From Ornatilinea sp. (GTDB lineage Bacteria > Chloroflexota > Anaerolineae > Anaerolineales > Anaerolineaceae): DNA of 64,000 nt. Positions within the stretch are counted from its first letter, which is position 1, and each line of letters starts with the position of its first letter. This document shows, one piece after another, positions 41,416 through 50,503 of this stretch. The notes under the pieces were generated by a model. That model saw only the letters and a list, made by a program, of their open reading frames with translations. It searched no databases and had not been told where the DNA came from. The DNA lies in NCBI GenBank assembly GCA_018433975.1, contig JAHDQE010000017.1:35368-99367 (forward strand). Reading direction: 5' to 3'. A program made the position numbers and the translations under genes.

Positions 41416-43824
41416 CTAACCAAGCCATATCTCCACTTGATGATCGCTGCCGGGTAATTCCGATGGAATGAGGTTGCCCGGCAAATCTTTCCCATCCACT
41501 ACCATCCTGACCACACCTTTGTTTTTCGTATTGGGGTTGTGTACGGTCAGATGATATTTCTCTCCGCGGAATATGCGCACAGCTGAAAATTCACGCCAGG
41601 TCGAAGGAATGCATGGATCCATTCGTAGCCCGGCGTATTCGGGGCGAATTCCCAGAATCCACTGCGCAGCTGCCTGGTAGCACCACGAGGCGGTACCTGA
41701 AAGCCAGGAATTGCGCCCAAGCCCAAACCGGGGATGTTCATCACCCAGGATATTTTGACCATAGACGAAGGGCTCGCATTCGTAGACTTCAATTGAGTCA
41801 TTCTTAGAAACAGGGTTGATCTGGGCGTAATATTGGTAAGCACGGTCACCGTTTCCGAGAATGGTTTCAGCGATGATTGCCCAGGGATTGGGGTGCAGGA
41901 AGATACCGCCATTCTCTTTTGCCCCGGGTGGATAAGTTGTAACGCCGCCAAATTGAGGATCGTAACCATTGAAGCCGGGGATGTTCAATTTGAGGCCGAA
42001 CTTTGTGTTCAACTTTTGGTAAGCTGCTTCCATCGCCCGGAGGGCACGTTCCGGAGCGGCAAAGCCGGAAATAACCGGCCAGGATTGTCCATTGAGGTAG
42101 ATCTGCCCATAGGTATTTTTTGCTGAGCCCAGCGGGTTGCCTTCAGCATCAAAATAGCGGAGATACCATTCCCCATCCCAGGCGGCAGATTCAAAACAGG
42201 ATTTCATTTCGTCGTAAGCTGCGCGATATTTTTCGGCAGCGAGACGGTCGTCCAGGTGTTCCAGCAAGAGGTCCATCTCTTTTAGCGCTTTGCCATAAAG
42301 GTTAGCGGTAAACAGGGACTCGGCTCCGGTCGGCAGGTTGACCGTATCATTCCAATCCGCAAAACCAAGCAAGGGAAGCCCGTGCCGGCCTGTATTGTGA
42401 TGGGTGAAATTCAGCCCGCGTTTCAAATGCTCCAGAACGGTACCGCTTTCTATGGGGTCGTTTTGCCCGTTTTTCTCGTAAAATGGGATGATCTCATCCA
42501 AAAAAGCCAGATCCCCGGTTTCTTTGAGATAAGCGGTGGTTGCCAGAACGCCCCATAAATGATCGTCACTGTAATAGTGTGGGCGATCTTCCATTTCAAT
42601 AGAATCTCCCACGCTTCCCTCCAGGGTTAACGGGTTAAACTGGTGCATTGCGGAACCATCACGTTTTTGGAAAGAGAGCAATGTGCGGATGAAATCTTTA
42701 CCCTCCCGGGGTACAGAAGCCAGTACCGCCATCACATCTTGCGAGGAATCGCGGAAGCCAATGCCGCGTGAACCCAGGCCAAGCTGGTAATAAGAGAGGT
42801 AGCGGGACCAGGTTTTGGTGATGTAGCATTGGTAAGGATTGTAGACGTTGAGCATGAAATTCATGCTTTGGTCGGGTGTTTCTACTTGAAGGACAGCTAG
42901 GTAACGATCCCAGAAGGAACGGATTTCCGCAAGTGCTGTATCAACAGCTTCGGGGCGGCGATATTTTTCAATGCCTGCGCGGGCAGCCTCAAGGCTGGAA
43001 TCCTGTCCAAGCTGGAGAATGAGGCGCCGGGTTTCACCGGGTTGGAGAGCTCCCATTGGGTGCAACAGTGCTGCGATATTATCCCCGCGCAAAGCCTCGG
43101 AATTGTTTAATTCGGGCTGGAAGAGGCTGAGAGGAGCCTTGAAGGTACCGTATTCGTTGTCTCCAAGGAATCTTTTTCGGTCGGTCTCAAAGGATGAGAC
43201 AGGCATGTTGGACGTCAGGTAATTGATTTTTATATCCCGGTACATGAAAGGGTACTGCACCAGAATTTTGAAATCTCCGTCATCCAGGGCGTGGCTTTGC
43301 ATGGTTTGCGGCACCCAATCGGCATTAGTAAATTGCTTAAGAGCATCCGGATGGGAATATTCGACCAGTGGAATGGCGTCCACTCTGATGGTACTGTCAG
43401 AAATATTGGTAATCCGGACATCACGGATTTCACGGTGATCGTCCAAAGGAACCAGAATGGTAACCTCTGTGCGCAAACCAAGAAATTCCGAGATGATACG
43501 GGTATACCCCAGACCAATATGGCACTCAAAGCGGTCGGGCATGTCGAGCGTTGGGACAAAGAACGGGGAAAACACGCGGTAGCTGCCGGCAGTGTGCAGG
43601 CGCAAATACAGAGTTTCTCCTTTGAAATCTGAGGCGGGCATTTGCTGGATATATTTGGTAATGCGGTTATAAGTCGGGTCGTCTTTGCAGATCAGAGCGC
43701 CGCCCGTATGGTCCACAAATCCACCAAACCAGCGCGTACCGATATAGTTGATCCATTTCACCGGCGTGCGGGGATCGGTGATGACATATTCACGATTGCC
43801 GCGATCAAAGTACCCAAATTGCAT
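41416..43824 (-). CDS. GH94 family glycoside phosphorylase, specificity unresolved
   Basis: GH94 enzymes split beta-linked glucosides with phosphate to give a sugar 1-phosphate. The N-terminus MQFGYFDRGNREYVITDPRT is the family opening. The phosphate/sugar region GIGFRDSSQDVMAVLASVPR lies near residue 365, and the general-acid motif is FADWNDTVNLPTGAESLF near 480. The ends HPNPWAIIAETILGNG and NSWLSGTASWCYQAAAQWIL are conserved. It differs from the neighbouring cellobiose phosphorylase around the catalytic Asp (DWNDTVNLP against DWNDCLNLN), so a different substrate is likely, for example a longer or differently linked glucan. I prefer ATG 43824, nine bases after GGAGGG; ATG 43830 is also possible. 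Confidence 0.88.
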   Translation of the reverse strand: MQFGYFDRGNREYVITDPRTPVKWINYIGTRWFGGFVDHTGGALICKDDPTYNRITKYIQQMPASDFKGETLYLRLHTAGSYRVFSPFFVPTLDMPDRFECHIGLGYTRIISEFLGLRTEVTILVPLDDHREIRDVRITNISDSTIRVDAIPLVEYSHPDALKQFTNADWVPQTMQSHALDDGDFKILVQYPFMYRDIKINYLTSNMPVSSFETDRKRFLGDNEYGTFKAPLSLFQPELNNSEALRGDNIAALLHPMGALQPGETRRLILQLGQDSSLEAARAGIEKYRRPEAVDTALAEIRSFWDRYLAVLQVETPDQSMNFMLNVYNPYQCYITKTWSRYLSYYQLGLGSRGIGFRDSSQDVMAVLASVPREGKDFIRTLLSFQKRDGSAMHQFNPLTLEGSVGDSIEMEDRPHYYSDDHLWGVLATTAYLKETGDLAFLDEIIPFYEKNGQNDPIESGTVLEHLKRGLNFTHHNTGRHGLPLLGFADWNDTVNLPTGAESLFTANLYGKALKEMDLLLEHLDDRLAAEKYRAAYDEMKSCFESAAWDGEWYLRYFDAEGNPLGSAKNTYGQIYLNGQSWPVISGFAAPERALRAMEAAYQKLNTKFGLKLNIPGFNGYDPQFGGVTTYPPGAKENGGIFLHPNPWAIIAETILGNGDRAYQYYAQINPVSKNDSIEVYECEPFVYGQNILGDEHPRFGLGRNSWLSGTASWCYQAAAQWILGIRPEYAGLRMDPCIPSTWREFSAVRIFRGEKYHLTVHNPNTKNKGVVRMVVDGKDLPGNLIPSELPGSDHQVEIWLG

Positions 43825-43942
43825 ATCCATATCCCTCCCGGCATAAGCCGGAACGATTAAACAGGTTCCGGTTTTCGCCGCAATCTCAAAAGTTACTTTG
43901 AAAAAGATTCAAAAAATAAGCGTTTAACAGACCCTACAGCAT

Positions 43943-43982
43943 AATCACTGCCCATTGGAGACGTTGAGCAGTGATTTTTTAA
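43943..43982. terminator. Hairpin between the two GH94 genes
   Basis: AATCACTGC (43943-43951) pairs exactly with GCAGTGATT (43968-43976) around a 16-base loop. A run of T follows on the plus strand, but not on the minus strand, where both flanking genes lie. It may act as an attenuator or RNA stabiliser after cellobiose phosphorylase rather than as a full terminator for that strand. Confidence 0.6.
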
Positions 43983-44096
43983 TCGGTGCAAGTATTACTT
44001 TATTTGATAAATGTTTTTATCCATGTTTAAGTTCAGGTTATTGTTGCAGGGCGCTATAATGCTGTTTACATAAATTGTGGTCAAATGATCGTGGAA

Positions 44097-46571
44097 TTAC
44101 AATTCCTCCCCGCTGATCCTGACTACCACGGCAACTTCTTTTGTTCCAACAGGTGGAAGGCCGATGACCGTTCCTTCTATAGCCTTTCCGTTGACTTCCA
44201 GCCGGGTTTTATTCCCTGTTCCCTCCCGAATGACATGAATGTGATAGCAAACGCCTCGATAGATCCGCAGCGCATCAAAGCCCTGCCATGCGGAGGGAAT
44301 AATGGGAGTGACTTCAAGCCCTTCAAAGGTCGGGCGAATCCCCAGAATCCATTGCGTGATGGCAACGTAGTTCCAGGCGGCCGTGCCGGTAAGCCAGGAG
44401 TTTTTGGCCTCACCCTGCCTGGGCGCGTCGCGTCCGGCGATTGTCTGGGAATAGACGTAGGGTTCACATCTGTGAACTTCGCTGATGCTTTCGCGGGCGG
44501 ATGGGTTGATACGCAGGTAATGTTCGTGAGCCTGATCACCGCGGCCAATCCTGGTCTCCGCGATCATGATCCATGGGTTGGTGTGGCAGAAAACACTGGC
44601 GTTTTCTTTATATCCGGGCGGGTAGGAGGATATCTCACCCAAATGCAGGTAATAGCGGGTATATGCCGGTTGGTGTAGCACAATGCCGTGGGGGGTGGTC
44701 AGGCGTTCAAGGACTGAATCAAGAGCCTGCCGGGCCCGGCCATTCTCGATTCCGAGACCTGCCATGATGCACATTCCCTGCGGCTCGATAAAGATTTGTC
44801 CTTCATCGCACACTTTTGAACCGATCGGTTTTTCAAAGTTATCATACGCGCGACGGAACCATTCCCCGTCCCAACCGGCTCCCCAGACAGCCTGTTCCAT
44901 GTTTTGCGCAGCTTCGCGGAAGGCGTTGGCTTCCCGGGGTTTTTGGCGTTGTCCGGCAATCTCGGCCATTTCTTTGGCGGCCAGGATGAACAGCCCGGCG
45001 ATAAATACACTCTCTGCGACCTTGCCTTCTTTGTTTGTGGTGGTCTGGAAGGACTGCCCGGGTGTATCGGAGAAGCAGTTCAGATTCAAACAATCGTTCC
45101 AATCTGCACGACCAATTAACGGCAGCCCGTGCGGGCCGATGCGGTCGAGCGTATACTGTATCGAACGCTGCAAATGATCGTAAAGTGGCTGCTCCGTGCC
45201 GGGGGTGTTATCATAAAGGACCGGCTCGTTGAGTATGCTCCAATCCCCCGTCTCTTTAAGATATGCAGCCACGGACAAAACCAACCACAGAGGATCGTCA
45301 TTGAAATTGGAACCCACATCGTTGTTGCCGCGCTTTGTCAGCGGTTGGTATTGGTGGTATGCACCTCCGTCTGGAAGCTGTGTTGCTGCCAGATCGAGTA
45401 TGCGGGTTCGGGCCCAATCCGGAACTAAATGGACGAAGCCGAGCAAATCCTGGTTGGAATCGCGGAATCCCATTCCGCGTCCAATGCCCGACTCAAAGTA
45501 AGAGGCGGAACGAGAGAAATTAAAGGTCACCATAACTTGATAAGCGTTCCAGATGTTTACCATGCGGTTTGTGTGCGTATCCGGCGTGATAACCTGGAAC
45601 TTCTCCAGCAGTCCGTCCCAATACACCCGTAGGGCCTGAAAAGCATGCTCTACTTCGTCCGGGTTCAGATAGCGGGCGATGACCGGTTTTACGGTGCGCT
45701 TGTTGATTGTTTGCGAGCCTGGCGGATCAAACTTATCATCCTGCGGATTTTCATGATAGCCCAAAATGAAAATGATCTTTTTCTGTTCTCCGGCACTTAA
45801 ACTGACTTTGACATGCTGCGTTCCAATGGGCTGCCATCCCGATGCGATTGAATTGGACATATGGCCTGTTTGCACGGCTACAGGTGAATCCCAACCATTG
45901 TAGTTTCCAAGAAAGGCCTCGCGCTGCGTATCGTAACCGCTCAGCTTTTCGGAGCAAGCCAGATAGGCAAAGTGGTCGCGGCGCTCACGGTATTCAGTCT
46001 TATGATAAATGATGCCGTCCACAACCTCGACTTCTCCGATGGAATAGTTGCGCTGAAAGTTTGTGGCATCATCAAGGGCGTCCCACAGGCAGAATTCAAC
46101 TGCCGAAAAGACGGATAGATTGGCCGTTTGTTCACGGTGATTGGTGAGGGTCAGCTCCCAGATTTCCAGATTCTCGCCCAGCGGGATGAAATAGCGGGTT
46201 TGAGATTCAATCCCCGATACTTTCGAGTGGATCGTTGTATATCCCATTCCATGGCGGCATTCATATTCATCAAGCTGGTAGCGGGTGGGCTGCCAGGATG
46301 GTGACCAGAACATTGGTTCATCCTGGTATTTGGAAACATCATCATCACGAAGGTAAATATAACGTCCGCCAGAATCAAGGGGAGCGTTGTTATAGCGATA
46401 ACGGGTTAATCGCCGCAACCGGGCATCCCGGTAGAAGGAGTATCCACCACCTGTGTTGGAGATCAGGCCAAAATAAGCTTCATTGCCCAGGTAGTTGATC
46501 CAGGGCAGAGGTGTATCAGGGCGTTCAATGACATATTCCCGATTTTGATCATCAAAATATCCAAACTTCAT
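44097..46571 (-). CDS. cbp: Cellobiose phosphorylase (GH94)
   Basis: This cytoplasmic enzyme converts cellobiose and phosphate to glucose 1-phosphate and glucose, saving ATP. The 824-residue sequence follows clostridial cellobiose phosphorylase closely: MKFGYFDDQNREYVIERPDT at the start, TNFQRNYSIGEVEVVDG and YHKTEYRERRDHFAY near 190-210, YFESGIGRGMGFRDSNQDLL near 360, and GRADWNDCLNLNCFSDTPGQ near 490 with the general-acid Asp. The tail has GEAKNSWLTGTAAWNY. ATG 46571, preceded by AGGAAA, fits the family start; an in-frame codon at 46607 would add 12 residues. It follows the ABC importer genes on the same strand, which suggests the importer feeds it cellobiose. Confidence 0.94.
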   Translation of the reverse strand: MKFGYFDDQNREYVIERPDTPLPWINYLGNEAYFGLISNTGGGYSFYRDARLRRLTRYRYNNAPLDSGGRYIYLRDDDVSKYQDEPMFWSPSWQPTRYQLDEYECRHGMGYTTIHSKVSGIESQTRYFIPLGENLEIWELTLTNHREQTANLSVFSAVEFCLWDALDDATNFQRNYSIGEVEVVDGIIYHKTEYRERRDHFAYLACSEKLSGYDTQREAFLGNYNGWDSPVAVQTGHMSNSIASGWQPIGTQHVKVSLSAGEQKKIIFILGYHENPQDDKFDPPGSQTINKRTVKPVIARYLNPDEVEHAFQALRVYWDGLLEKFQVITPDTHTNRMVNIWNAYQVMVTFNFSRSASYFESGIGRGMGFRDSNQDLLGFVHLVPDWARTRILDLAATQLPDGGAYHQYQPLTKRGNNDVGSNFNDDPLWLVLSVAAYLKETGDWSILNEPVLYDNTPGTEQPLYDHLQRSIQYTLDRIGPHGLPLIGRADWNDCLNLNCFSDTPGQSFQTTTNKEGKVAESVFIAGLFILAAKEMAEIAGQRQKPREANAFREAAQNMEQAVWGAGWDGEWFRRAYDNFEKPIGSKVCDEGQIFIEPQGMCIMAGLGIENGRARQALDSVLERLTTPHGIVLHQPAYTRYYLHLGEISSYPPGYKENASVFCHTNPWIMIAETRIGRGDQAHEHYLRINPSARESISEVHRCEPYVYSQTIAGRDAPRQGEAKNSWLTGTAAWNYVAITQWILGIRPTFEGLEVTPIIPSAWQGFDALRIYRGVCYHIHVIREGTGNKTRLEVNGKAIEGTVIGLPPVGTKEVAVVVRISGEEL

Positions 46572-46640
46572 GCTTTCCTCGGCATCCCTTAAATGAAATA
46601 AGTTCACTATAGTTCGGGTATTACTTCCGGCTTTCTAATA

Positions 46641-46655
46641 TTGTAACCGCTTCAA
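46641..46655. promoter_or_regulatory. Possible LacI-type operator upstream of cbp
   Basis: TTGTAACCGCTTCAA has TTG/CAA ends and a central CG, the general shape of LacI-family operators, about 70 bases before the cellobiose phosphorylase start. The symmetry is imperfect and no promoter hexamers were seen nearby, so this is weak. Confidence 0.3.
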
Positions 46656-46676
46656 TGAAACATTGATTTTATTGAA

Positions 46677-47627
46677 TTATCCCTTTTTGTAGTGGACACA
46701 CGCTACAAAATGATCCGGTTCTACTTCCACCAGTTCGGGCCTGCCTGTAGAACAACGTTCTTCGGCGACCGGGCACCTTTCACGATAAACGCAGCCATAG
46801 TTGGGGCCAAATTCTTTGACTTCTTTTCCCATCTCTTCGACATCTTCTTTCCATTTCTCATCCAGACGCGGAACGGCAGCCATCAACATTTTGGTATAGG
46901 GATGCTTTGGATAGTTGAAGATCTTTTCGGTTGCACCCATTTCTACAACACACCCCTGATAGAGAATTACAGCCCTTTCACTAATGTAATAACCCAGTGA
47001 GAGGTCATGTGTAATGAAGAGGATAGATAAGCCATGGGATTTAAGATCGGCTAACAAATTGAGGACGTCAATTCGGGTGGAGGCATCCAGCATGCTGATG
47101 ATTTCATCGGCTACAAGGAACTTGATGTCCAGAGAAAGTGCGCGGGCGATGAGAAACCGTTGAAGCTGCCCGCCGCTGAGCTGGTGGGGAAATTTATCTA
47201 ACACATGTTCAGGGTTGAGTCCGACGCATTCCAGGGAACCTTTAACCTTTCCGTTCCATTCTTTCTCGCTGATCTCCGGGAAAAATTCGTCTTTGACAAT
47301 CCGGAAAACGCGGTCGGCTTTGAAAATGGGATTAAATGAACTGAAGGGATCTTGAAATACACCCTGAACCTGCCGGTAATATTTTTTCAAGTCGCTGCCC
47401 TGAATGGCGGAAATATCCTGCCCATCGTAATAGATGGTGCCGGAACTGGTTGTGAGCAGGCGCAGGATCATTTTCCCGATCGTGCTTTTTCCGCTGCCGC
47501 TTTCTCCAATTAATGAAATGACTTCGCCTTCTTTAAAATCAAAACTTACATTGCTCACCGCGTGGAGTTCTTTGCCGCCAAATGTTCCAACTTTGTATAT
47601 TTTGGAAATGTTGTCCAGTTTAATCAT
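46677..47627 (-). CDS. ABC importer ATPase, OppF/DppF type
   Basis: This is one of two ATPases of a peptide/nickel-family (PepT) importer. Walker A is GESGSGKSTIGKMIL near residue 41, the signature is LSGGQLQRFLIARAL near 152, and Walker B is FLVADEIISMLD near 171. The C-terminal oligopeptide/dipeptide-transporter extension contains HPYTKMLMAAVPRLD and the cysteine segment YGCVYRERCPVAEERC. I chose ATG 47627 (MIKLDNISKIYKVG) because it matches the family start and overlaps the end of the preceding ATPase gene by eight bases. The longer frame to 47714 would run deep into that gene. It is the last transporter gene before cellobiose phosphorylase. Confidence 0.92.
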   Translation of the reverse strand: MIKLDNISKIYKVGTFGGKELHAVSNVSFDFKEGEVISLIGESGSGKSTIGKMILRLLTTSSGTIYYDGQDISAIQGSDLKKYYRQVQGVFQDPFSSFNPIFKADRVFRIVKDEFFPEISEKEWNGKVKGSLECVGLNPEHVLDKFPHQLSGGQLQRFLIARALSLDIKFLVADEIISMLDASTRIDVLNLLADLKSHGLSILFITHDLSLGYYISERAVILYQGCVVEMGATEKIFNYPKHPYTKMLMAAVPRLDEKWKEDVEEMGKEVKEFGPNYGCVYRERCPVAEERCSTGRPELVEVEPDHFVACVHYKKG

Positions 47628-48582
47628 TCTTTTCGAGCTCCTTCCAGCAGGCGAGGTAGTGTCCACTCTCAATTTCAATAAATGGGGGCTCTTCAATACA
47701 TTTTTCAAATGCAACCGGGCAGCGATCTCTAAAACGACAGCCGGCAGGCGGATTCAGCAGCAGTGGGGGGTTGCCCGAAATGCCCTGAAGTTTCTGTTCA
47801 CTGTAACGGACGCCCACTTTGGGGAGTGATGAGATCAGCAGCCTGGTGTAAGGATGGCGTGGATTATGAATGATGGTTTCAGTAGGGGCCTTTTCGGCAA
47901 GTTTTCCGGCGTACATAATCATGATCGTGTCGGCGATCTGATATAAAATCGAGATGTCGTGGGTGATTACAATCATGCTTTTAACATATTCACGATTGCG
48001 GAACTCTACCAGCATCTCGGATACAGCCCGTTGGGAAGAAACATCCAGTGCTGAGGTGATTTCATCGGCAATGAGCAGGGAAGGGTTCATAAGGGTGGAA
48101 ATCACCATTACCATGCGCTGTTTCATACCGCCGGAAAGCTCAATGGGGTACATGTTGAGCACATCCGGCGACAGCTTCACCAGGTCAAGTCTTCTCTTTA
48201 GCTCCGGAAATACCGCTTTATAGCTGATTCCTTTTACATGGAGCAGTTCTGAGATCATCTTGCCGATCTTGCGGGTGGGATTCATGGCGTTCATGGCGTA
48301 CTGCGGAACGATGGAAATATCCTTGAAACGGTGATGGTTCATTTCTTCCATATTCCAGACCGGTAAATCCTGACCATCCAGGGTGACCCGGCCCTCTATA
48401 AATTTCATCGGGAGGTGCAGGTAGACCAGACTGTGACCCAGGGTGGTTTTACCACAGCCGGATTCACCGGCCAAACCCATAATTTCACCATCTTCAATTG
48501 AAAAGGTCGTCCCATCCAGTGCTTTTACATCCCCATGCAGGGTCTGGTAATAAACTCTGAGATTTTCTACTTGTAAGCCCAT
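47620..48582 (-). CDS. ABC importer ATPase, OppD/DppD type
   Basis: This is the second ATPase of the importer. Walker A is GESGCGKTTLGHSLV near residue 38, the signature is LSGGMKQRMVMV near 149, and Walker B is SLLIADEITSALDV near 170. The C-terminus has HPYTRLLISSLPKVG and GCRFRDRCPVAFEKC, the cysteine-containing region of DppD/OppD proteins. The 320-residue length is normal. It starts three bases after the permease stop and overlaps the next ATPase, so the four transporter genes are one translational unit. Transporters of this class in several cellulolytic and thermophilic bacteria carry cello-oligosaccharides as well as peptides. Confidence 0.93.
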   Translation of the reverse strand: MGLQVENLRVYYQTLHGDVKALDGTTFSIEDGEIMGLAGESGCGKTTLGHSLVYLHLPMKFIEGRVTLDGQDLPVWNMEEMNHHRFKDISIVPQYAMNAMNPTRKIGKMISELLHVKGISYKAVFPELKRRLDLVKLSPDVLNMYPIELSGGMKQRMVMVISTLMNPSLLIADEITSALDVSSQRAVSEMLVEFRNREYVKSMIVITHDISILYQIADTIMIMYAGKLAEKAPTETIIHNPRHPYTRLLISSLPKVGVRYSEQKLQGISGNPPLLLNPPAGCRFRDRCPVAFEKCIEEPPFIEIESGHYLACWKELEKND

Positions 48583-48584
48583 TT

Positions 48585-49442
48585 TTATAATTCCCTTAGT
48601 TTAGGGTTGAAAACTTCATCCAGCCCGACGTTCATAATGTAGAGACCACCAACGATTGCTGTAATGCCGATGCCGGGGGGGATAAACCACCACCACATCT
48701 TCAGAATGAGGGCACTCCAGGCAACGGCCAGGTTCATCATAGTCCCCAGTGAGATGACCCGGGTTGGCCCGAGCCCCAGAAAATCCAGGGTGGCTGCATT
48801 CAGAATGGCACCCCCGAACATGAGAATAAAGGTCATGAACAGATATGAAGCCATGTTCGGAGCAATCTCTGAAAAGATGACCTTAATTGAGCTTTCCCCG
48901 CTCATACGCGCCATATCAACGAAGTCACGTGTACGCAGCGAGAATGTCTGAGCTCTAATCGCACGCGCGGCCCACGGCCAGGTCGTAATGCCGATAAACA
49001 AGGATTCGATGAGTACCCCGCGTACTTTGACATAGGCCGAGATGACCACTAAAAGCGCCAGCACCGGGATGGTAAGAACGACATTGGTGAAGATGTTTAG
49101 AATTTCATCCAGAATACCGCCCCGGTAACCTGCGGTGAAACCGATAACCATCCCCAGAATGGTGGCAATTCCACCGCCGATGATGCCTACCTCAAATGTG
49201 GAAGTCAGGCCATACACGAACTGCGAGAACACATCCTCGCCAAAGGTGGTCGTACCAAACCAATATTCTTCGGATGGGGCGATGTTCGGCGGTCCCGCTG
49301 TTTCTGTGGGCTCAAATTTTGCGATCCATGGGCCTATGATTGCCAGAACTACAAAAAAGAGGACGATTGCCAATCCTATTTTTAGTTTGGTGTTTCTGAA
49401 AGCAAAATAGATAAACTCGTTTTTTTTCTTCGTGGTTTTCAT
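48585..49442 (-). CDS. ABC importer permease, OppC/DppC type
   Basis: This is the second membrane subunit of the importer. It has an N-terminal helix (LKIGLAIVLFFVVLAIIGPW) after a short lysine-rich tail, then five more helices. The cytoplasmic EAA-type loop, which contacts the ATPases, reads FVDMARMSGESSIKVIFSEI near residue 178. The segment FGTTTFGEDVFSQFVYG near 63 corresponds to the conserved GTDxxGRDxxSR region and is divergent here. The length of 285 is standard. It overlaps the upstream permease by four bases. Confidence 0.92.
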   Translation of the reverse strand: MKTTKKKNEFIYFAFRNTKLKIGLAIVLFFVVLAIIGPWIAKFEPTETAGPPNIAPSEEYWFGTTTFGEDVFSQFVYGLTSTFEVGIIGGGIATILGMVIGFTAGYRGGILDEILNIFTNVVLTIPVLALLVVISAYVKVRGVLIESLFIGITTWPWAARAIRAQTFSLRTRDFVDMARMSGESSIKVIFSEIAPNMASYLFMTFILMFGGAILNAATLDFLGLGPTRVISLGTMMNLAVAWSALILKMWWWFIPPGIGITAIVGGLYIMNVGLDEVFNPKLREL

Positions 49443-50431
49443 GCTGTGCCGCCTTGCATACCGGCACGTGTCCGGGGATCAATAAGGATGAATACAATGT
49501 CGATAATGAAATTTGCCAGGAGCACCCCCAGGACAACGAAAAGGAAACAACCCTGGAGCAGAAAATAATCCTGGTTGTGGATGGCTTGAAGGATCAGATA
49601 GCCGATCCCGGGGTAAGAAAACACTACTTCAGTAGCCAGTGCTCCGGTGACGATAACACCCAATTGGAGCGCCAAACCGCTGAGTTGGGGCAGCATGGCG
49701 TTATTGAATGCGTATTTGCGTACCAGATGTTTGGGCGCACCGAGCGCTTCCAGGTAGTGTGAATAATCCGCTTCAAGTTCGTAAATGATTAAGTTGCGCA
49801 TGCCGATTGCCCAGCCCCCGAATTGTACGATGACCAGGGAGGCAAAAGGCAGAAACCAGTGTTGAATCAAACTCCAAATAAAAGCAAATGACCAGTTCGG
49901 TCGCATTGAAAAACTATAGCCGCCGGCAATGGGAAAGACCCGTATCACAATCCCAAACAGCCAGGCCAATAAAATTCCCAGCCACATGTAGGGTGTGGCC
50001 GAAAGAATATAGCCCAGCGGGAGCAATGTGTTATCAAGTTTTTTGTTGCGAGCGGCGAACGCTCCAAATTTATTGCCGGCAAACCAGCTTACAAGGATTG
50101 CCGGAATGAGCAGCGCGAGATCATAAGGAACAGCTTTCATAATCACCTCCACTACGGGGGTGGGAAACAGGAAAATGCTGGTTCCCAGGTCGCCGTGGAA
50201 AATGCCGTTCCATAAGTTGAGGTATTGCTTCCAGATAGGTTGGTCCAGACCGAAGGCTTGTAAATAGTAGGTGTACATGGAAGTAACCGCGGTTCCGCGC
50301 AGCCCTGCTCGTGAAATCAAAATATCTACCGGGTTGCCAGGCATGAAACGAGGAATCATCCAATTGATGGTTACTGCCACGAAAAAGGTCAGTAAATAAA
50401 TAAGCAGCTTCCTACCAAAATATTTTCTCAC
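49439..50431 (-). CDS. ABC importer permease, OppB/DppB type
   Basis: This is the first membrane subunit of the importer, with six hydrophobic helices in 330 residues. The start (KLLIYLLTFFVAVTINWMIP) and the motif RFMPGNPVD near residue 28 are the family opening. The EAA-type loop is at ADYSHYLEALGAPKHLVRKY near 218, and VVFSYPGIGYLILQAI near 270 is conserved. The gene follows the solute-binding protein after a 73-base gap that holds a strong hairpin, a common way to make more binding protein than membrane subunits. Confidence 0.92.
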   Translation of the reverse strand: MRKYFGRKLLIYLLTFFVAVTINWMIPRFMPGNPVDILISRAGLRGTAVTSMYTYYLQAFGLDQPIWKQYLNLWNGIFHGDLGTSIFLFPTPVVEVIMKAVPYDLALLIPAILVSWFAGNKFGAFAARNKKLDNTLLPLGYILSATPYMWLGILLAWLFGIVIRVFPIAGGYSFSMRPNWSFAFIWSLIQHWFLPFASLVIVQFGGWAIGMRNLIIYELEADYSHYLEALGAPKHLVRKYAFNNAMLPQLSGLALQLGVIVTGALATEVVFSYPGIGYLILQAIHNQDYFLLQGCFLFVVLGVLLANFIIDIVFILIDPRTRAGMQGGTA

Positions 50432-50456
50432 TTGGCCTCTCCTTCATCGTAAGATA

Positions 50457-50493
50457 GGAACCGACCTCCCTAATTACCAGGGAGATCGGTTCC
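50457..50493 (-). repeat. Strong 15-bp hairpin between solute-binding protein and permease genes
   Basis: GGAACCGACCTCCCT (50457-50471) pairs with AGGGAGATCGGTTCC (50479-50493), 14 of 15 positions, around a seven-base loop. It begins 11 bases after the stop of the binding-protein gene on the minus strand. No long T-run follows, so it is probably an mRNA-stabilising or partial-termination hairpin that raises binding-protein levels. Confidence 0.8.
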
Positions 50494-50503
50494 ATTTCCT
50501 TAA

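Noticed and set aside
44051..44060. TATAAT on the plus strand between the GH94 genes
   Set aside because: No -35 partner at a proper distance, and any transcript would be antisense to cellobiose phosphorylase with no visible product.
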